A stretch of 64,000 nucleotides of DNA from Cymbomonas tetramitiformis (GCA_001247695.2 LGRX02028723.1:1-64000); one strand, 5' to 3'; counted from the stretch's first letter, positions 51,058 through 60,181 are shown. The notes: a model not told the origin generated them from the letters alone. Made by a program: numbers and translations.

Positions 51058-51396
51058 TGGTTTACCTCTACTTACACGTTGTCCTCTTGTTTGAATAGGA
51101 CTCATTTCCAAACCCATATATTGAACATCACTCGTATCATCGTCATCATCATTATCATCGTCAGCCGAAGGTGTTCTATCCTTTTGACCTGAATTAAATA
51201 ATGCTTGTCTTAAAAAAGGATTTATTGTCATTCTTTTTTATGGTCCAGATTCTTCTTGATCTATTGGAGTTCCTTTTTCCAAACTTTGTAAAAAGTCTTC
51301 TTCTTCTTGAAAATAAGATTCAGGAGTACTTATTGGAGTTTCTTGGTTAGATTCACTTAAATCAGCTAAAACTCTTAAATTGTCACCCCTTGTATT
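51058..51396 (-). pseudogene. 3' part of a 224-aa family gene, broken
   Basis: Minus-strand frame with NTRGDNL, ADLSESNQETPIS, IDQEESGP, then TAA, then TINPFLRQALFNSG and an Asp run before TRGQRVSRGKPL. Homologous to 15796-16470. The 5' half is cut off by the alpha terminus that begins at 51397. Confidence 0.75.
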
Positions 51397-51582
51397 AGTA
51401 GTATGATGTAGCGTTTACGGACAGAATTTTCCCCCACCATAAAAACCCTAGGGCTGCGCCATAGGGTTGGGGTAAAATCCAATCCCCAAACCCTACAACA
51501 TTCTACTATCCTCCAAACCCTAGGATGACGTGTCAATTTTCCGGTGAGCTTCCGGTGAATTATCCGGTTGAGCTTTCCGGCG
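51397..51582 (-). mobile_element. Alpha-type terminus, inverted (left end) 5
   Basis: Begins AGTAGTATGATGTAGCG. Hairpin 51397-51507, then CCGG repeats. Inserted into the 224-aa family gene; the left flank TGTATT is the expected target site. Confidence 0.82.
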
Positions 51583-51643
51583 AAATAAATATAAATGTAA
51601 TACATTTTGAAATCAAATTTCACTTCCTATAATTTCTTTTGAA

Positions 51644-51745
51644 TTATCTATTTCGCCTATTTTGTTGTCTATCGGCAGGATGAGGCGCTCTTAAAATCCT
51701 ACCGAAACGTCTCAATTGACCAATAGCCTTACATTGTACTTTATT
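51644..51745 (-). pseudogene. 3' part of the 65-aa basic peptide gene
   Basis: The last 33 codons (QCKAIGQLRRFGRI to QQNRRNR) are identical in protein to the 6568 gene, cut at 51745 by a second alpha terminus. Confidence 0.78.
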
Positions 51746-51976
51746 AGTAGTATGATGTAGCGTTTACGGACAGAATTTTCCCCCACCACAAAAACCCTAG
51801 GCTGCGCCCTAGGGTTGGGGTAAAATCCAATCCCCAAACCCTACAACATTCTACTATCCTCCAAACCCTAGGATGACGTGTCAATTCCGGTGAGCTTCCG
51901 GTGAATTTATCCGGTCCGGTGAGCTTCCGGTGAGCTTCCGGTGAATTTATCCGGTTCGGTGAGAGTTTCCGGTGGA
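51746..51976 (-). mobile_element. Alpha-type terminus, inverted (left end) 6, nested
   Basis: A second AGTAGTATGATGTAGCG end inserted into the 65-aa gene of the first; hairpin 51746-51855, then expanded GGTGAGCTTCCGGTGAATTT repeats, breaking off before AT-rich sequence of the next block. Confidence 0.82.
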
Positions 51977-52197
51977 ATTTTATAATTTTGTTTTCAGATT
52001 TGGAATCAGCGCAAAAAATTTGAAATAAAAGGTTTTTTATAAAAAAAAAAGAATTCTTTAATATTTTCTTTAATTATGATGAAACTAGTCCCTTCCTCCC
52101 CCTAAAAAGGGACTATTGCAAGTTTTGGCGAGAACAAACTTCACAAACTCTCAAAACCACACAGCGCAGAGCACCCGTTAGTTACAAGCTATCAAAA
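51977..52197. other. AT-rich spacer and leader of the 52198 gene
   Basis: ATCAGCGCAAAAAATTTGAA near 52006 and AAAAAGGGACTATTGCAAG near 52104 parallel the sequence before 31930. Confidence 0.5.
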
Positions 52198-52845
52198 ATG
52201 CCCCGTACCCGTCAAAGTAAGCAACCTGTTGCCGATGAGGTGACGATCGACTTAACCCTTGAATCGGAAGCCGCTGAGCCGATTGTTCTGACGAAAGTTG
52301 TTCAGCAGGCGTTAGACGAAATGCCCGTAACAGAGGAAAAGCTGCAAGCTATGAAAGAACGTTGGCAAGAGCTTCGCGCTGCTCCAAAAGCGCCAGCAGG
52401 TTTCAAGCCTGCAGCGCGTTTCAAGCCTGCAACGCGTTTGGCAACAGCGACAGCGGCAGGCGCATCGGCAGCAACAGTTGAACCTTACGTACCGCCTGTA
52501 GTGTACGAGGACCCTCCACCCCGCAGGCGTACTGCGAAGGAAGTCGCAGGGGGATGTACCAACTTTCAATGCGCGAACCCCGTGGAGCAGCAGTTGGGCT
52601 CGTGTATGAAATGCGCCCGGACCGGCTGCAAGTACGGTATTTTCAGGTCAATAGACACGTACCTTGAAGACAATAAAAGAGGTAACAGGCGTACGGGGAT
52701 GACGCGGTATTATTTTGAACACTGTAAAGTCACATGCATGCCCTTTCAGTTAGCGGAAGTTTTTCAGCAACGATACCCCAATGCCTGCAGAGGTTGTATC
52801 AATACCGCGCGCATCCCCGTAACCATGCCTGAAAGCATAGAATAG
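52198..52845 (+). CDS. 215-aa protein with SUMO-interaction-like motif and Cys cluster
   Basis: First 25 residues (MPRTRQSKQPVADEVTIDL) nearly match the 129-aa protein at 31930, including VTIDLT followed by Glu-rich sequence. Then a helix (LQAMKERWQELRAAP), an Ala/Thr-rich linker with GFKP/RFKP repeats, and a Cys/His region (CTNFQC, CMKCARTGC, HCKVTC, CRGC) that should bind zinc. Intact. The stop is followed by an ATAG microsatellite into which the LTR element has inserted. Confidence 0.65.
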   Translation: MPRTRQSKQPVADEVTIDLTLESEAAEPIVLTKVVQQALDEMPVTEEKLQAMKERWQELRAAPKAPAGFKPAARFKPATRLATATAAGASAATVEPYVPPVVYEDPPPRRRTAKEVAGGCTNFQCANPVEQQLGSCMKCARTGCKYGIFRSIDTYLEDNKRGNRRTGMTRYYFEHCKVTCMPFQLAEVFQQRYPNACRGCINTARIPVTMPESIE

Positions 52846-52889
52846 ATAATAGATAATAGATAATAGATAGATAGATAAATAGATAATAG
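52842..52889. repeat. ATAG microsatellite (LTR element target)
   Basis: Imperfect (ATAGATA)n after the stop codon; continues at 55439 after the element, with AATAG on both sides as a 5-bp target duplication. Confidence 0.85.
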
Positions 52890-55438
52890 TGACAGAAAGG
52901 GAGAACTGAGGGTATATATATAAGATATATATATGCACAATATGTCACAGAAAACACAGTGCCGGGTGCTCGGAAACGGAATAGCATAAACTGGGAAGAC
53001 ATACGGACTGACTGTCTAACTAGAGCAGGCTAAAGTGACGGAGACGTGGTCACTTGTGACACATGCCACACACAGTGAGGGGTGACGCAAAGGAGAAGTA
53101 GGCCCCCCATACAGTGGGGGGGGAATCGGCTTCCCCGTGACACCACCTCACCCCGAAGGTGTGAGTGGCAGTCCGAGAGCAAGCAAACCCTAAAACCTAA
53201 AACCCAATGTCACTTAATGTCAGAGTTCAGTGAAAGGCCCATTGCGGCCAACTAACAGCTGGCAAGATGAACATTGCAAGAAGCTACATTGAGGCTAAGG
53301 CTAAAGCTAGTTGGCTGGAGCTCGGCGGTCAGTTGAACCACTGAATTGAGGGATCCACGGTGTCGATCGGAAAGCTGGCCAGTCCTCGTCGTCGTCAAGG
53401 ATAGTGTGCATGGCGGCTAGCTCTGCCTCACAGTCGGAGTCGCCCGCAGGGCACGGAGCCGTGTCAGTGGGACGCATCTCAGCCGCCGGCTCGGCAACAT
53501 CGCCATCGGAGCCCGCCGCGGCGTGATCGAGCGGCGGAGGCGGGTCAGTGACAGGCGCAATGAAGGTCATCACCGACCCGACCGGCTCAGGGTCGGCCGG
53601 TGCGGGGTCGGCATGCTCGTCCGCCACCACCACAGACTGCGCGGAGGCACCACCAGCTGCCTGCAGGGACGCCATGGCCGATGCGAATGCCTGCGGAAGC
53701 GGTCGATCGCCCACAGGCAGAGCCGAGGGAGGGGCAAGCCTGGGGGAGAATGCTGCAACGCATGTGTAAGGGCATAAGCCCCTGGTTCCAGGGTGAGAGT
53801 CAGTGAGACCCCACAGCCGGAAACAAGTGATGCAAGGGAACCCGACGCCCTTCCACCGTTTCAGCGGTGAGCCAGGGGGGTCCACTCGCCACTCACCAAC
53901 ACACTTCGTGGCGTAGCCGGGTTTCTTCTCCACGGTGACGGAGTTGAAGGATGGGCTCTTTTGCCGGTCACCACCACCACCACCACCACCAGACAGGGAA
54001 GCTTCGGCGGGGGTGGCAAATGCAAGCTCCTCCTTCCACACCGTGCGGATACGCAAGCACAGTGTGGAAAAGGAGAAGGGGGAACCAGCTCGAAGATCGC
54101 GGATGACGTTGACGTACAGCGGGTTGACGAAAGGAGTCTGCTTGGCGGAGTCGGTCAGGATGTGCCAGAGGTCACGGACGCGTTTGGACTCGCTGTAGTC
54201 AGGGTTGAGACGGGCATGTTTGTCGCCCAAGGTGCGGATGGTCATGAGCTGGGGGGCGGGGTCCTTGTGCTCGTCGATGATGACAGCACGCATCTTCACC
54301 CAGTGGCGGTCGGTGTCGGAGTCAGGGACGCCCTCGACCTCAAACCGTAGTCGCTGGAGAACATAGCGGCCGTCACCAGGATGGGAGCGCGCGGCTTCGG
54401 AGTACAACGCCAACGCCGTACCTCGAAGTAAAACTGGAAGGATGGTGAAGATGATTTCGTTGAGCACGACGTGGTAAAAGTCGTAGTCGTGCTCGAGGTC
54501 GAGGAGTTTGGAGAACTCCGTGAAGGAAACAGGGTACAATACATGCCTCATGGCAGCGAGCAAAGCAGTGAAGTCCGTGTCTGCGGAGTCGTTGTCCAAG
54601 GTAAAGCCATTTTTAGGGTGAAACCCTCCAGGACGCAAAATGGTGACGATGTCGGTGGAGTACGTGAAAGCGTAAGATAGCTGCTCCAGGTACTCGTCCT
54701 CCCTCCCCTCCTCCACCGGCGTGGACACGAGGACCGCCGGATCGTTGAAGAACATGAAGGGAGTGGGCGATGGACGCAATGAGGAAGGACGCGAACGAAG
54801 AGAGGCGGTGGAGACAATGCGTCTCGGTCGTGTCGGACCCGGCGTCGTAGTGCCAGAATTTCCAGAGGTTGGGGAAGGAGTAGCACCAGCCCGTCGTGCT
54901 GACCGAAGCGCCTCTGCGAGGGTTGATTGGCGGTGTTGAGACATTGGAAGGAAATAAGTGGCCAGGGTGAAGGAACAAGAGGGAAACAGGGAATTCTGGC
55001 CCAGGGAAAACGTAGGAAACCTTTCTCGCTGACGGTAGGCAGCCCACGTGTTGATTCAAGGAAATTTGGTTGCGGTGAATGGCGCCGTAACCGTAAGGGA
55101 CTCTTCAGGGAATTCTAGAATGGGCAAAAAACCAAAGCGAGTTGATGCCTACCGAAACACCACTTAGCGTGAAGTGGGTCGATAACCTGACAGAAAGGGA
55201 GAACTGAGGGTATATATATAAGATATATATATGCACAATGTGTCACAGAAAACACAGTGCCGGGTGCTCGGAAACGGAATAGCATAAACTGGGAAGACAT
55301 ACGGACTGACTGTCTAACTAGAGCAGGCTAAAGTGACGGAGACGTGGTCACGTGTGACACATGCCACACACAGTGAGGGGTGACGCAAAGGAGAAGCAGG
55401 CCCCCCATACAGTGGGGGGGGAATCGGCTTCCCCGTGA
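52890..55438 (-). mobile_element. Gag-only LTR retroelement (TR-GAG-like)
   Basis: Direct repeats of 251 bp (52890-53140 and 55188-55438) with few differences enclose one gag-like gene on the minus strand. The 5-bp duplication AATAG flanks the whole at 52885-52889 and 55439-55443. On the minus strand a purine-rich GGGGTGAGGTGGTG directly precedes the downstream LTR, as a polypurine tract would. LTRs contain a TATATATATAAG promoter-like stretch. No protease, reverse transcriptase or integrase, so it needs a helper. Confidence 0.85.
53307..54944 (-). CDS. gag: Gag-like protein of the LTR retroelement
   Basis: 545-aa intact frame, the only gene between the LTRs. Ser/Pro/Thr-rich N-terminus (about 1-65), a helical capsid-like centre (about 90-310), a Gly run (GGGGGGGG) and a Cys/His site near 370-395 (CITCFRLWG, then SHPG and LCPYTC) that resembles a nucleic-acid-binding zinc knuckle. 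The C-terminus is Ala/Pro/Asp-rich and probably disordered. High GC sets it apart from the surrounding element. Assigned mainly by position between LTRs and by the knuckle. Confidence 0.7.
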   Translation of the reverse strand: MSQHRQSTLAEALRSARRAGATPSPTSGNSGTTTPGPTRPRRIVSTASLRSRPSSLRPSPTPFMFFNDPAVLVSTPVEEGREDEYLEQLSYAFTYSTDIVTILRPGGFHPKNGFTLDNDSADTDFTALLAAMRHVLYPVSFTEFSKLLDLEHDYDFYHVVLNEIIFTILPVLLRGTALALYSEAARSHPGDGRYVLQRLRFEVEGVPDSDTDRHWVKMRAVIIDEHKDPAPQLMTIRTLGDKHARLNPDYSESKRVRDLWHILTDSAKQTPFVNPLYVNVIRDLRAGSPFSFSTLCLRIRTVWKEELAFATPAEASLSGGGGGGGDRQKSPSFNSVTVEKKPGYATKCVGEWRVDPPGSPLKRWKGVGFPCITCFRLWGLTDSHPGTRGLCPYTCVAAFSPRLAPPSALPVGDRPLPQAFASAMASLQAAGGASAQSVVVADEHADPAPADPEPVGSVMTFIAPVTDPPPPLDHAAAGSDGDVAEPAAEMRPTDTAPCPAGDSDCEAELAAMHTILDDDEDWPAFRSTPWIPQFSGSTDRRAPAN

Positions 55439-55443
55439 AATAG

Positions 55444-55600
55444 ATAATAGATAAATAGTGTATTAATAGTTGTATATTTGTTGTAATGCCTGTTGTATAT
55501 TTGTTGTAATGCCTGTTGTATATTTGTTGTAATGCCTGTTGTATATTTGTTGTAATGCCTGTTGTAAAGCCTTCTATGAAGCCTGTAATGCCTGGTGAAT
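55444..55600. repeat. 23-bp minisatellite
   Basis: Four to five copies of TGTATATTTGTTGTAATGCC then TGT, decaying into TGAAGCCTGTAATGCC. Confidence 0.85.
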
Positions 55601-55798
55601 TTATCCTGTTCAGTGAGAGTTTCCGGTGGAATAAATATAAATATGATAAATTAGAAAAAAAGAATTTATCATAAATAAAATAAAAATAATAAGAATAATA
55701 AAATGTAAATACGTTAAAATAAATCTAAATATAATTTATTAAAAAGTTACGACACAACTATATTTTCTTGTGTAATCGAAGGTTGTCGACTTAATTCT
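55601..55798. other. Alpha subterminal remnant and AT-rich spacer
   Basis: GAGAGTTTCCGGTGGAATAA near 55614 equals part of the region at 51961, a remnant of an alpha end; no gene follows before the gamma end. Confidence 0.5.
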
Positions 55799-56085
55799 AG
55801 TAGTATACTACTGATTATAACGCCCCCCCAAAACCCTAAAGACGATAATAAATGATTAATAAATACAAGAAAAAACCCTAAAGAAATAATTACGTAATAA
55901 ATAGGGAATAAATTACGTGATTAAATGTGAGTACGATAAAAAATAAATAAAAAATCTACAATAAAAAATAAATAAAAAATCTACAATAAAAAGATAAAGA
56001 TAAAATTGAAAGTAAATAAAAAGTAAATTAATTAATGTTTCAATAAGATATATGTTAATTGTTGGCCTCTAAAAATAGTAAATCA
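55799..56085 (-). mobile_element. Gamma-type terminus, inverted (left end)
   Basis: AGTAGTATACTACTGATTAT, then CCCTAAAGACGATAATAAAT and TTACGTAATAAATAGGG; a reverse-complement match to 18171-18440. AGTAGTATACTACT is itself palindromic. Confidence 0.82.
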
Positions 56086-56438
56086 TTATAGTCTTAAATC
56101 AATGGAATTTTCACGTAGATATTCATTCATGTCTAAATATACTAAACAAGTAATATCAAAATCTTTGTTTTCTTGACTTTTGATTACCAAAGTATAAAAT
56201 ATAGCTTCATGTATATCTTTGATTGGAATATCGTTATTTTCCGAATCTTTTAATGATTAGGTTGTATAATGTTGAATTAATGTGCAAATAATAATGAATA
56301 TCTTTTCCCCAAAAATTGATTACCTTTTCTAAATCAGAAATACCTTTATGATTAATAAAATATTCAAAATACGATTTAATGTAATCTAAATAATCTGATT
56401 TTTGCAAATTTTGAAATTTGTTTTGAACTTCATCTTTA
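56086..56438 (-). pseudogene. Terminus-proximal gene of the gamma element, frameshifted
   Basis: Minus-strand coding relic: KDEVQNKFQNLQKSDYLDYI to LHINSTLYNLIIK, then one extra A in an A-run near 56252 shifts frame, and DSENNDIPIKDIHEAIF continues to TAA at 56086. The fragment at 17975 reads through this junction in frame. The 5' end is cut by a beta terminus at 56439. Unknown function. Confidence 0.65.
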
Positions 56439-56758
56439 AGTAGTAAGGAACCGACTATAGGGCACGCTTTTTTATCACTATAAAAACCCTATAAAACCCT
56501 ATGACATATGTCATAACCCTATGTCATATATGTCATAAGTCATACAAGAAAATGACAAGTAAAATGACAAGTAAAATGACAAGGAAATATACAATAAATA
56601 TACAATAAATAATTACGTAATAAATGATAAATAAATTACGTAAATAAATGTGTAACAAAATAAGAAATAAATAAGTTCTAAAATAAATTTAAATAAGTTC
56701 TTAAATAAAAGATGTATATTATTACTTATATATTATAAATTGTTCTTAAGTTATTTTA
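56439..56758 (-). mobile_element. Beta-type terminus (left end) of the capsid-bearing element
   Basis: AGTAGTAAGGAACCGACTAT, then GCACGCTTTTTTATCACTAT, CATATGTCATA palindromes and three TGACAAG repeats. The element extends right beyond the window. Left flank TCTTTA is the expected target. Confidence 0.82.
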
Positions 56759-57178
56759 TTAAATTTGCATAAGTAATTGAATTGTACCTATTCTTGTTTT
56801 ATGTGGCTTTATGTTATTCATATAGCACAATCTTCGAAGCAAACTCATTTTGGCACCTTTATAATTAAGCACACTTGTATCATCCACATTATATTCATAA
56901 TTATGCCAATAATGGTCATAATTATTAAAATCATAATAATGCCAATGATATTTATATGCGATGAAAGATTCGTGGAATTCACATTTAATGAGCCTATTAG
57001 GTTTACGGCAAGTAAAATCTATTTTAATATGATATTTTTTTGAATATAATAATGATATATTTTCGTTTTTGTCTAATTCTTTTAATTCTTCAAATACTTC
57101 TTTCATTTCAAGTTGATGTTTCATAAAGTAAATCTTGTCTTGAATATCAAGAGGAAGATCATTGAAAGTATTAGTCAT
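56759..57178 (-). CDS. 139-aa F-box-like terminal cargo protein
   Basis: MTNTFNDLPLDIQDKIYFMK opens with the Leu-Pro-x-Asp-Ile-Gln-x-x-Ile pattern seen in F-box-like motifs of viral proteins, followed by a helix (EMKEVFEELKEL). The rest is aromatic and His/Tyr-rich (YKYHWHYYDFNNYDHYWHNY). Points at the beta end; its start lies 28 bp behind the shared upstream motif. An F-box would link a target to a host ubiquitin ligase, but the match is short and unproven. Confidence 0.6.
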   Translation of the reverse strand: MTNTFNDLPLDIQDKIYFMKHQLEMKEVFEELKELDKNENISLLYSKKYHIKIDFTCRKPNRLIKCEFHESFIAYKYHWHYYDFNNYDHYWHNYEYNVDDTSVLNYKGAKMSLLRRLCYMNNIKPHKTRIGTIQLLMQI

Positions 57179-57206
57179 TGTGATTTGTTCTACCTTATGA
57201 AGTCTA

Positions 57207-57223
57207 ACTCTTTAAGTGGAAAT
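57207..57223 (-). promoter_or_regulatory. Cargo-gene upstream motif
   Basis: Minus-strand TTTCCACTTAAAGAGTTAGA; 28 bp to ATG 57178. Confidence 0.7.
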
Positions 57224-57482
57224 TTTTCGTTACAAAAAAAATGTATAACATTTACTCACTCATTACAAAAAAGTCTTTTCAAAAATAAAGAGTCTTTTAA
57301 GAAATGTACAATAAATTTACAATAAGTAAAAATACATTCTTCAATATACATATACAAACATTAAGTCACTCATTACAAAAAATTCTTTTGCAAAATACAA
57401 AGTCTTTTTGAAAATATACAAAAAAAGGTGTATATAAGTTTTTGAGGCTTTTGTCCCCCTTTAGAAAGCCGAAGAAAATTCT
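57224..57482 (-). repeat. Upstream repeats and CTTCGG...GGGGGACAAAA block
   Basis: Two degenerate copies of the AAAAGTCTTTT / ACTCATTAC unit seen at 50405, then (57449-57480, minus strand) AATTTTCTTCGGCTTTCTAA followed by AGGGGGACAAAA. Separates the fibre-like gene from the cargo gene. Confidence 0.6.
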
Positions 57483-58466
57483 TCAAGAAAAATCAATAGG
57501 TATCAATTCCAAAATAAATCGTATAACTTCATTATTTTCAAACAAGGTACCCTCAAGTGATGCTATTCTTAATTGAATTTCATTATTAGCAAAGTAGTTA
57601 ATACTTGATGTCATTGTGAAAATTTTTGTTGGAACAGTTTGCATCGTTATTGATGAACATCTTACAAGATAGTTTACGCCAATAACTGAATTTACACTAG
57701 CATCTTGATGAGTAATTTTAAAACTCGCCGTATCAGTTCCATCCTCGGCCACTAAATTGAAATTAAAATAGGAAATAAATGAGTTAGATTGAAATTGAAG
57801 AGTACGAATATTATTAGCACCTGCGGGTAACACGATACCCTTTGCAGATTTCGAATAATCTACTTTATTTACAATTTGAACAGAATCACAATCAATATTA
57901 CGAGCTCCAGAAATATCACCAGCCATATTGATTCTAAAAAACTTAGGTACTGATGAATCAGGTTTTGTTTCAAAATTTATGAAATATTTTGTTGAAATAC
58001 TTGATAAATCTACACCTGCGGTATTTAAATTTATGAAACTATTACCTGATGTTTTTGTTCCAAATAAATCAATATTTGTTTGATTATTTGCAGTGTTGTT
58101 TATTTCACCATTTACTCTTGCATTACCATTGACTAATAAGCCTGAATTTGTATTTACTTGCAAAGTTTCGCCACTAACAATAACATCATTTTTATTACTT
58201 GTAGCATCTTCGCTTTGTAATTCAACATATGCTTGACCACTGCCTCGTGTATTTAATAAAATGTTTACATCTATAGAGGAGTCGCCTATCAATCCTGTAG
58301 CGTTTAGAAAATATAAATCATTTCTAACATAAACATCACCATTCGTTCTTTCAATATTATTACTTCCAATATCTGTCCATTTACTTGACCCGCCGGTAGG
58401 TGCATTTCCATTTACCGTATCACATTGTATATTTTTGCAAACAATATCATTTCCAAAAGAAGACAT
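57483..58466 (-). CDS. Fibre-like virion protein with MSSFGN N-terminus
   Basis: 327 aa from ATG 58466 (MSSFGNDIVCKNIQCD). Asn/Ser/Thr-rich and repetitive, with short beta-type segments (NTRGSGQAYVELQ, then NARVNGEINNTANN) typical of trimeric fibre shafts; the C-terminal 120 residues look globular (FISYFNFNLVAEDGTD). Its first residues match those of two upstream proteins. It would form a spike or fibre on the capsid. Intact. Confidence 0.68.
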   Translation of the reverse strand: MSSFGNDIVCKNIQCDTVNGNAPTGGSSKWTDIGSNNIERTNGDVYVRNDLYFLNATGLIGDSSIDVNILLNTRGSGQAYVELQSEDATSNKNDVIVSGETLQVNTNSGLLVNGNARVNGEINNTANNQTNIDLFGTKTSGNSFINLNTAGVDLSSISTKYFINFETKPDSSVPKFFRINMAGDISGARNIDCDSVQIVNKVDYSKSAKGIVLPAGANNIRTLQFQSNSFISYFNFNLVAEDGTDTASFKITHQDASVNSVIGVNYLVRCSSITMQTVPTKIFTMTSSINYFANNEIQLRIASLEGTLFENNEVIRFILELIPIDFS

Positions 58467-58489
58467 ACTATATATTATAAAAGATAAAA

Positions 58490-60181
58490 TCAAAACATTT
58501 CATATCCCATACCTTTATTGACCCATACTAATAAACCTTCACCGGCGTTCAATGTAGTAGTTTCCATTGCATATCCTATCAAAGCATCGTTGCTAGATAC
58601 AGCACCTGAAATTATTTCACCATTTGAACTACATTTGACCACTTGTCCTTTTGTCCAAGAAACATTAGCATTTTGATTTCTGCAGGTAGTGAAACCTCTA
58701 CTTAAAACAAAACAAGAATTACCGGCTGTACTATCTTGTATACATACACCCAAAACACAACAATTTCCTGTTTCGGACCCAGGATTTGAATATATTTTCA
58801 CACCATTTACATTTGTAGACAAATCATCAAATCCTACAATTGTACCGGCTGTGATTGTTGTAGAAGTTGTGTTTACAAAAGTAAAAATACTTCCGGTATG
58901 ATTTATTGGGCTTGTCGGTAAAACTGATTTGTAACTTGATGTTATGTTAAGCAACGGTATTTGACAAACATTAAGTGACGCTGATGGTGATGTATACGCC
59001 CAGTTTATGGAATTGGTAATGTTTATTGCAGGTGTGTTTAGTTCGGCTGTGAGATTTATACTATTTCCTGTGTCGCCAACTTGCAGAACTTGTGAAAGAT
59101 TTGGAATTGTTGAACCCGCTGGTTTGGCACCTTTACGTATTTCGCCTGAAGTATCGTCGTAGTACAACATAAGTGTTTCAGTTGATATATCTGAAGAAGC
59201 TCGTATTGGTTTCACAATACAAGAGTTTGCTTGTGTATTATTTAATGCTTGACCGGTAGCATTGATACAAATTGTATTATCAATAGATGAAACGGCTCCG
59301 GTATTTTGATTTGCATATGCACCTATTGAAACTGAATTCACACCGCTATAATTTTCACCACTAAATCTACCAATAGATATTGATTCCACACCGGCGTTGT
59401 TTTGACCACTATCATCACCTAAATTTACAGAATAATTCCCCGCTTGATCATTTGCACTCCCAGAACCAATAGCTAAAACATCGATTCCACAATTAAAAGA
59501 ACCTGCATTTCTCCCAAGCAATATTGATCGTTGTGCATTTACATAACCGTCATCATTGGTTGTCTCCCCAATACGAATTTTGGCATCTTGTGTGCCGCCT
59601 CGAATTCTAATTAAATTTCCATCTATTTCATCTTGGTTTATTGTGAATTTTCCACTCCCGGTAAAAGAAATATCATTTGTGGTAGTGGTACTTCCTTGGT
59701 CACAAACAGATTGTAAATTTTGGTTAGCCCCGGAAGGAAGGTTTTGAAGCAAAGAACCGTCACCAATAAATTTTCCAGAATTCAAAGTAATATCACCGGT
59801 GTTTAAAATTAAAGGTCCATCATTTAAAAGTACACCTGCTCCAAGTGGTTCTACGTTTAATGTTGTTTGCATAAATGACCATTCATTTATACCGGTGTCT
59901 CCTATTTTCAATCTCGTTTGAGAAACAGGGTCTAAAGATTTTATTTCAAATGAACTATCAAGTTCATCTAAACCTATGGAAAATTTTGATTTGCTTGCAG
60001 GATTGTTTAAAATGAAGTCATAAAAATTGATGTTATTCACTAAATTTAAATCACCATCAGTTTGTAATTTCATAAATTCTCTTTGATTATTTACATCAGA
60101 ATTGTCAATAAAATCAATATCATTTTGATAAAAGAAATCTGAAGCCATATGAACTGTTTGACAAAGGATTTGTATTATCAC
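58490..60181 (-). CDS. Fibre-like virion protein with head-type SIG repeats
   Basis: Open frame of 563 codons; the first good ATG is 60148 (MASDFFYQND). The middle (about 240-310) has repeats of the form SIGRFSGENYSGVNSVSIG, the beta-roll pattern of trimeric adhesin heads, then QANSCIVKPIRASS and LMLYYDDTSGEIRKG, a module common in fibre proteins of large algal viruses. A short upstream frame (60290-60120) begins MSSFGNNIVANTFNG in another phase and overlaps it, so the original gene probably started at 60290 and lost frame near 60150. Confidence 0.72.
   Translation of the reverse strand: MIIQILCQTVHMASDFFYQNDIDFIDNSDVNNQREFMKLQTDGDLNLVNNINFYDFILNNPASKSKFSIGLDELDSSFEIKSLDPVSQTRLKIGDTGINEWSFMQTTLNVEPLGAGVLLNDGPLILNTGDITLNSGKFIGDGSLLQNLPSGANQNLQSVCDQGSTTTTNDISFTGSGKFTINQDEIDGNLIRIRGGTQDAKIRIGETTNDDGYVNAQRSILLGRNAGSFNCGIDVLAIGSGSANDQAGNYSVNLGDDSGQNNAGVESISIGRFSGENYSGVNSVSIGAYANQNTGAVSSIDNTICINATGQALNNTQANSCIVKPIRASSDISTETLMLYYDDTSGEIRKGAKPAGSTIPNLSQVLQVGDTGNSINLTAELNTPAINITNSINWAYTSPSASLNVCQIPLLNITSSYKSVLPTSPINHTGSIFTFVNTTSTTITAGTIVGFDDLSTNVNGVKIYSNPGSETGNCCVLGVCIQDSTAGNSCFVLSRGFTTCRNQNANVSWTKGQVVKCSSNGEIISGAVSSNDALIGYAMETTTLNAGEGLLVWVNKGMGYEMF

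Noticed and set aside
53523..54680. Plus-strand frames across the gag gene
   Set aside because: Antisense shadows of a GC-rich coding sequence.
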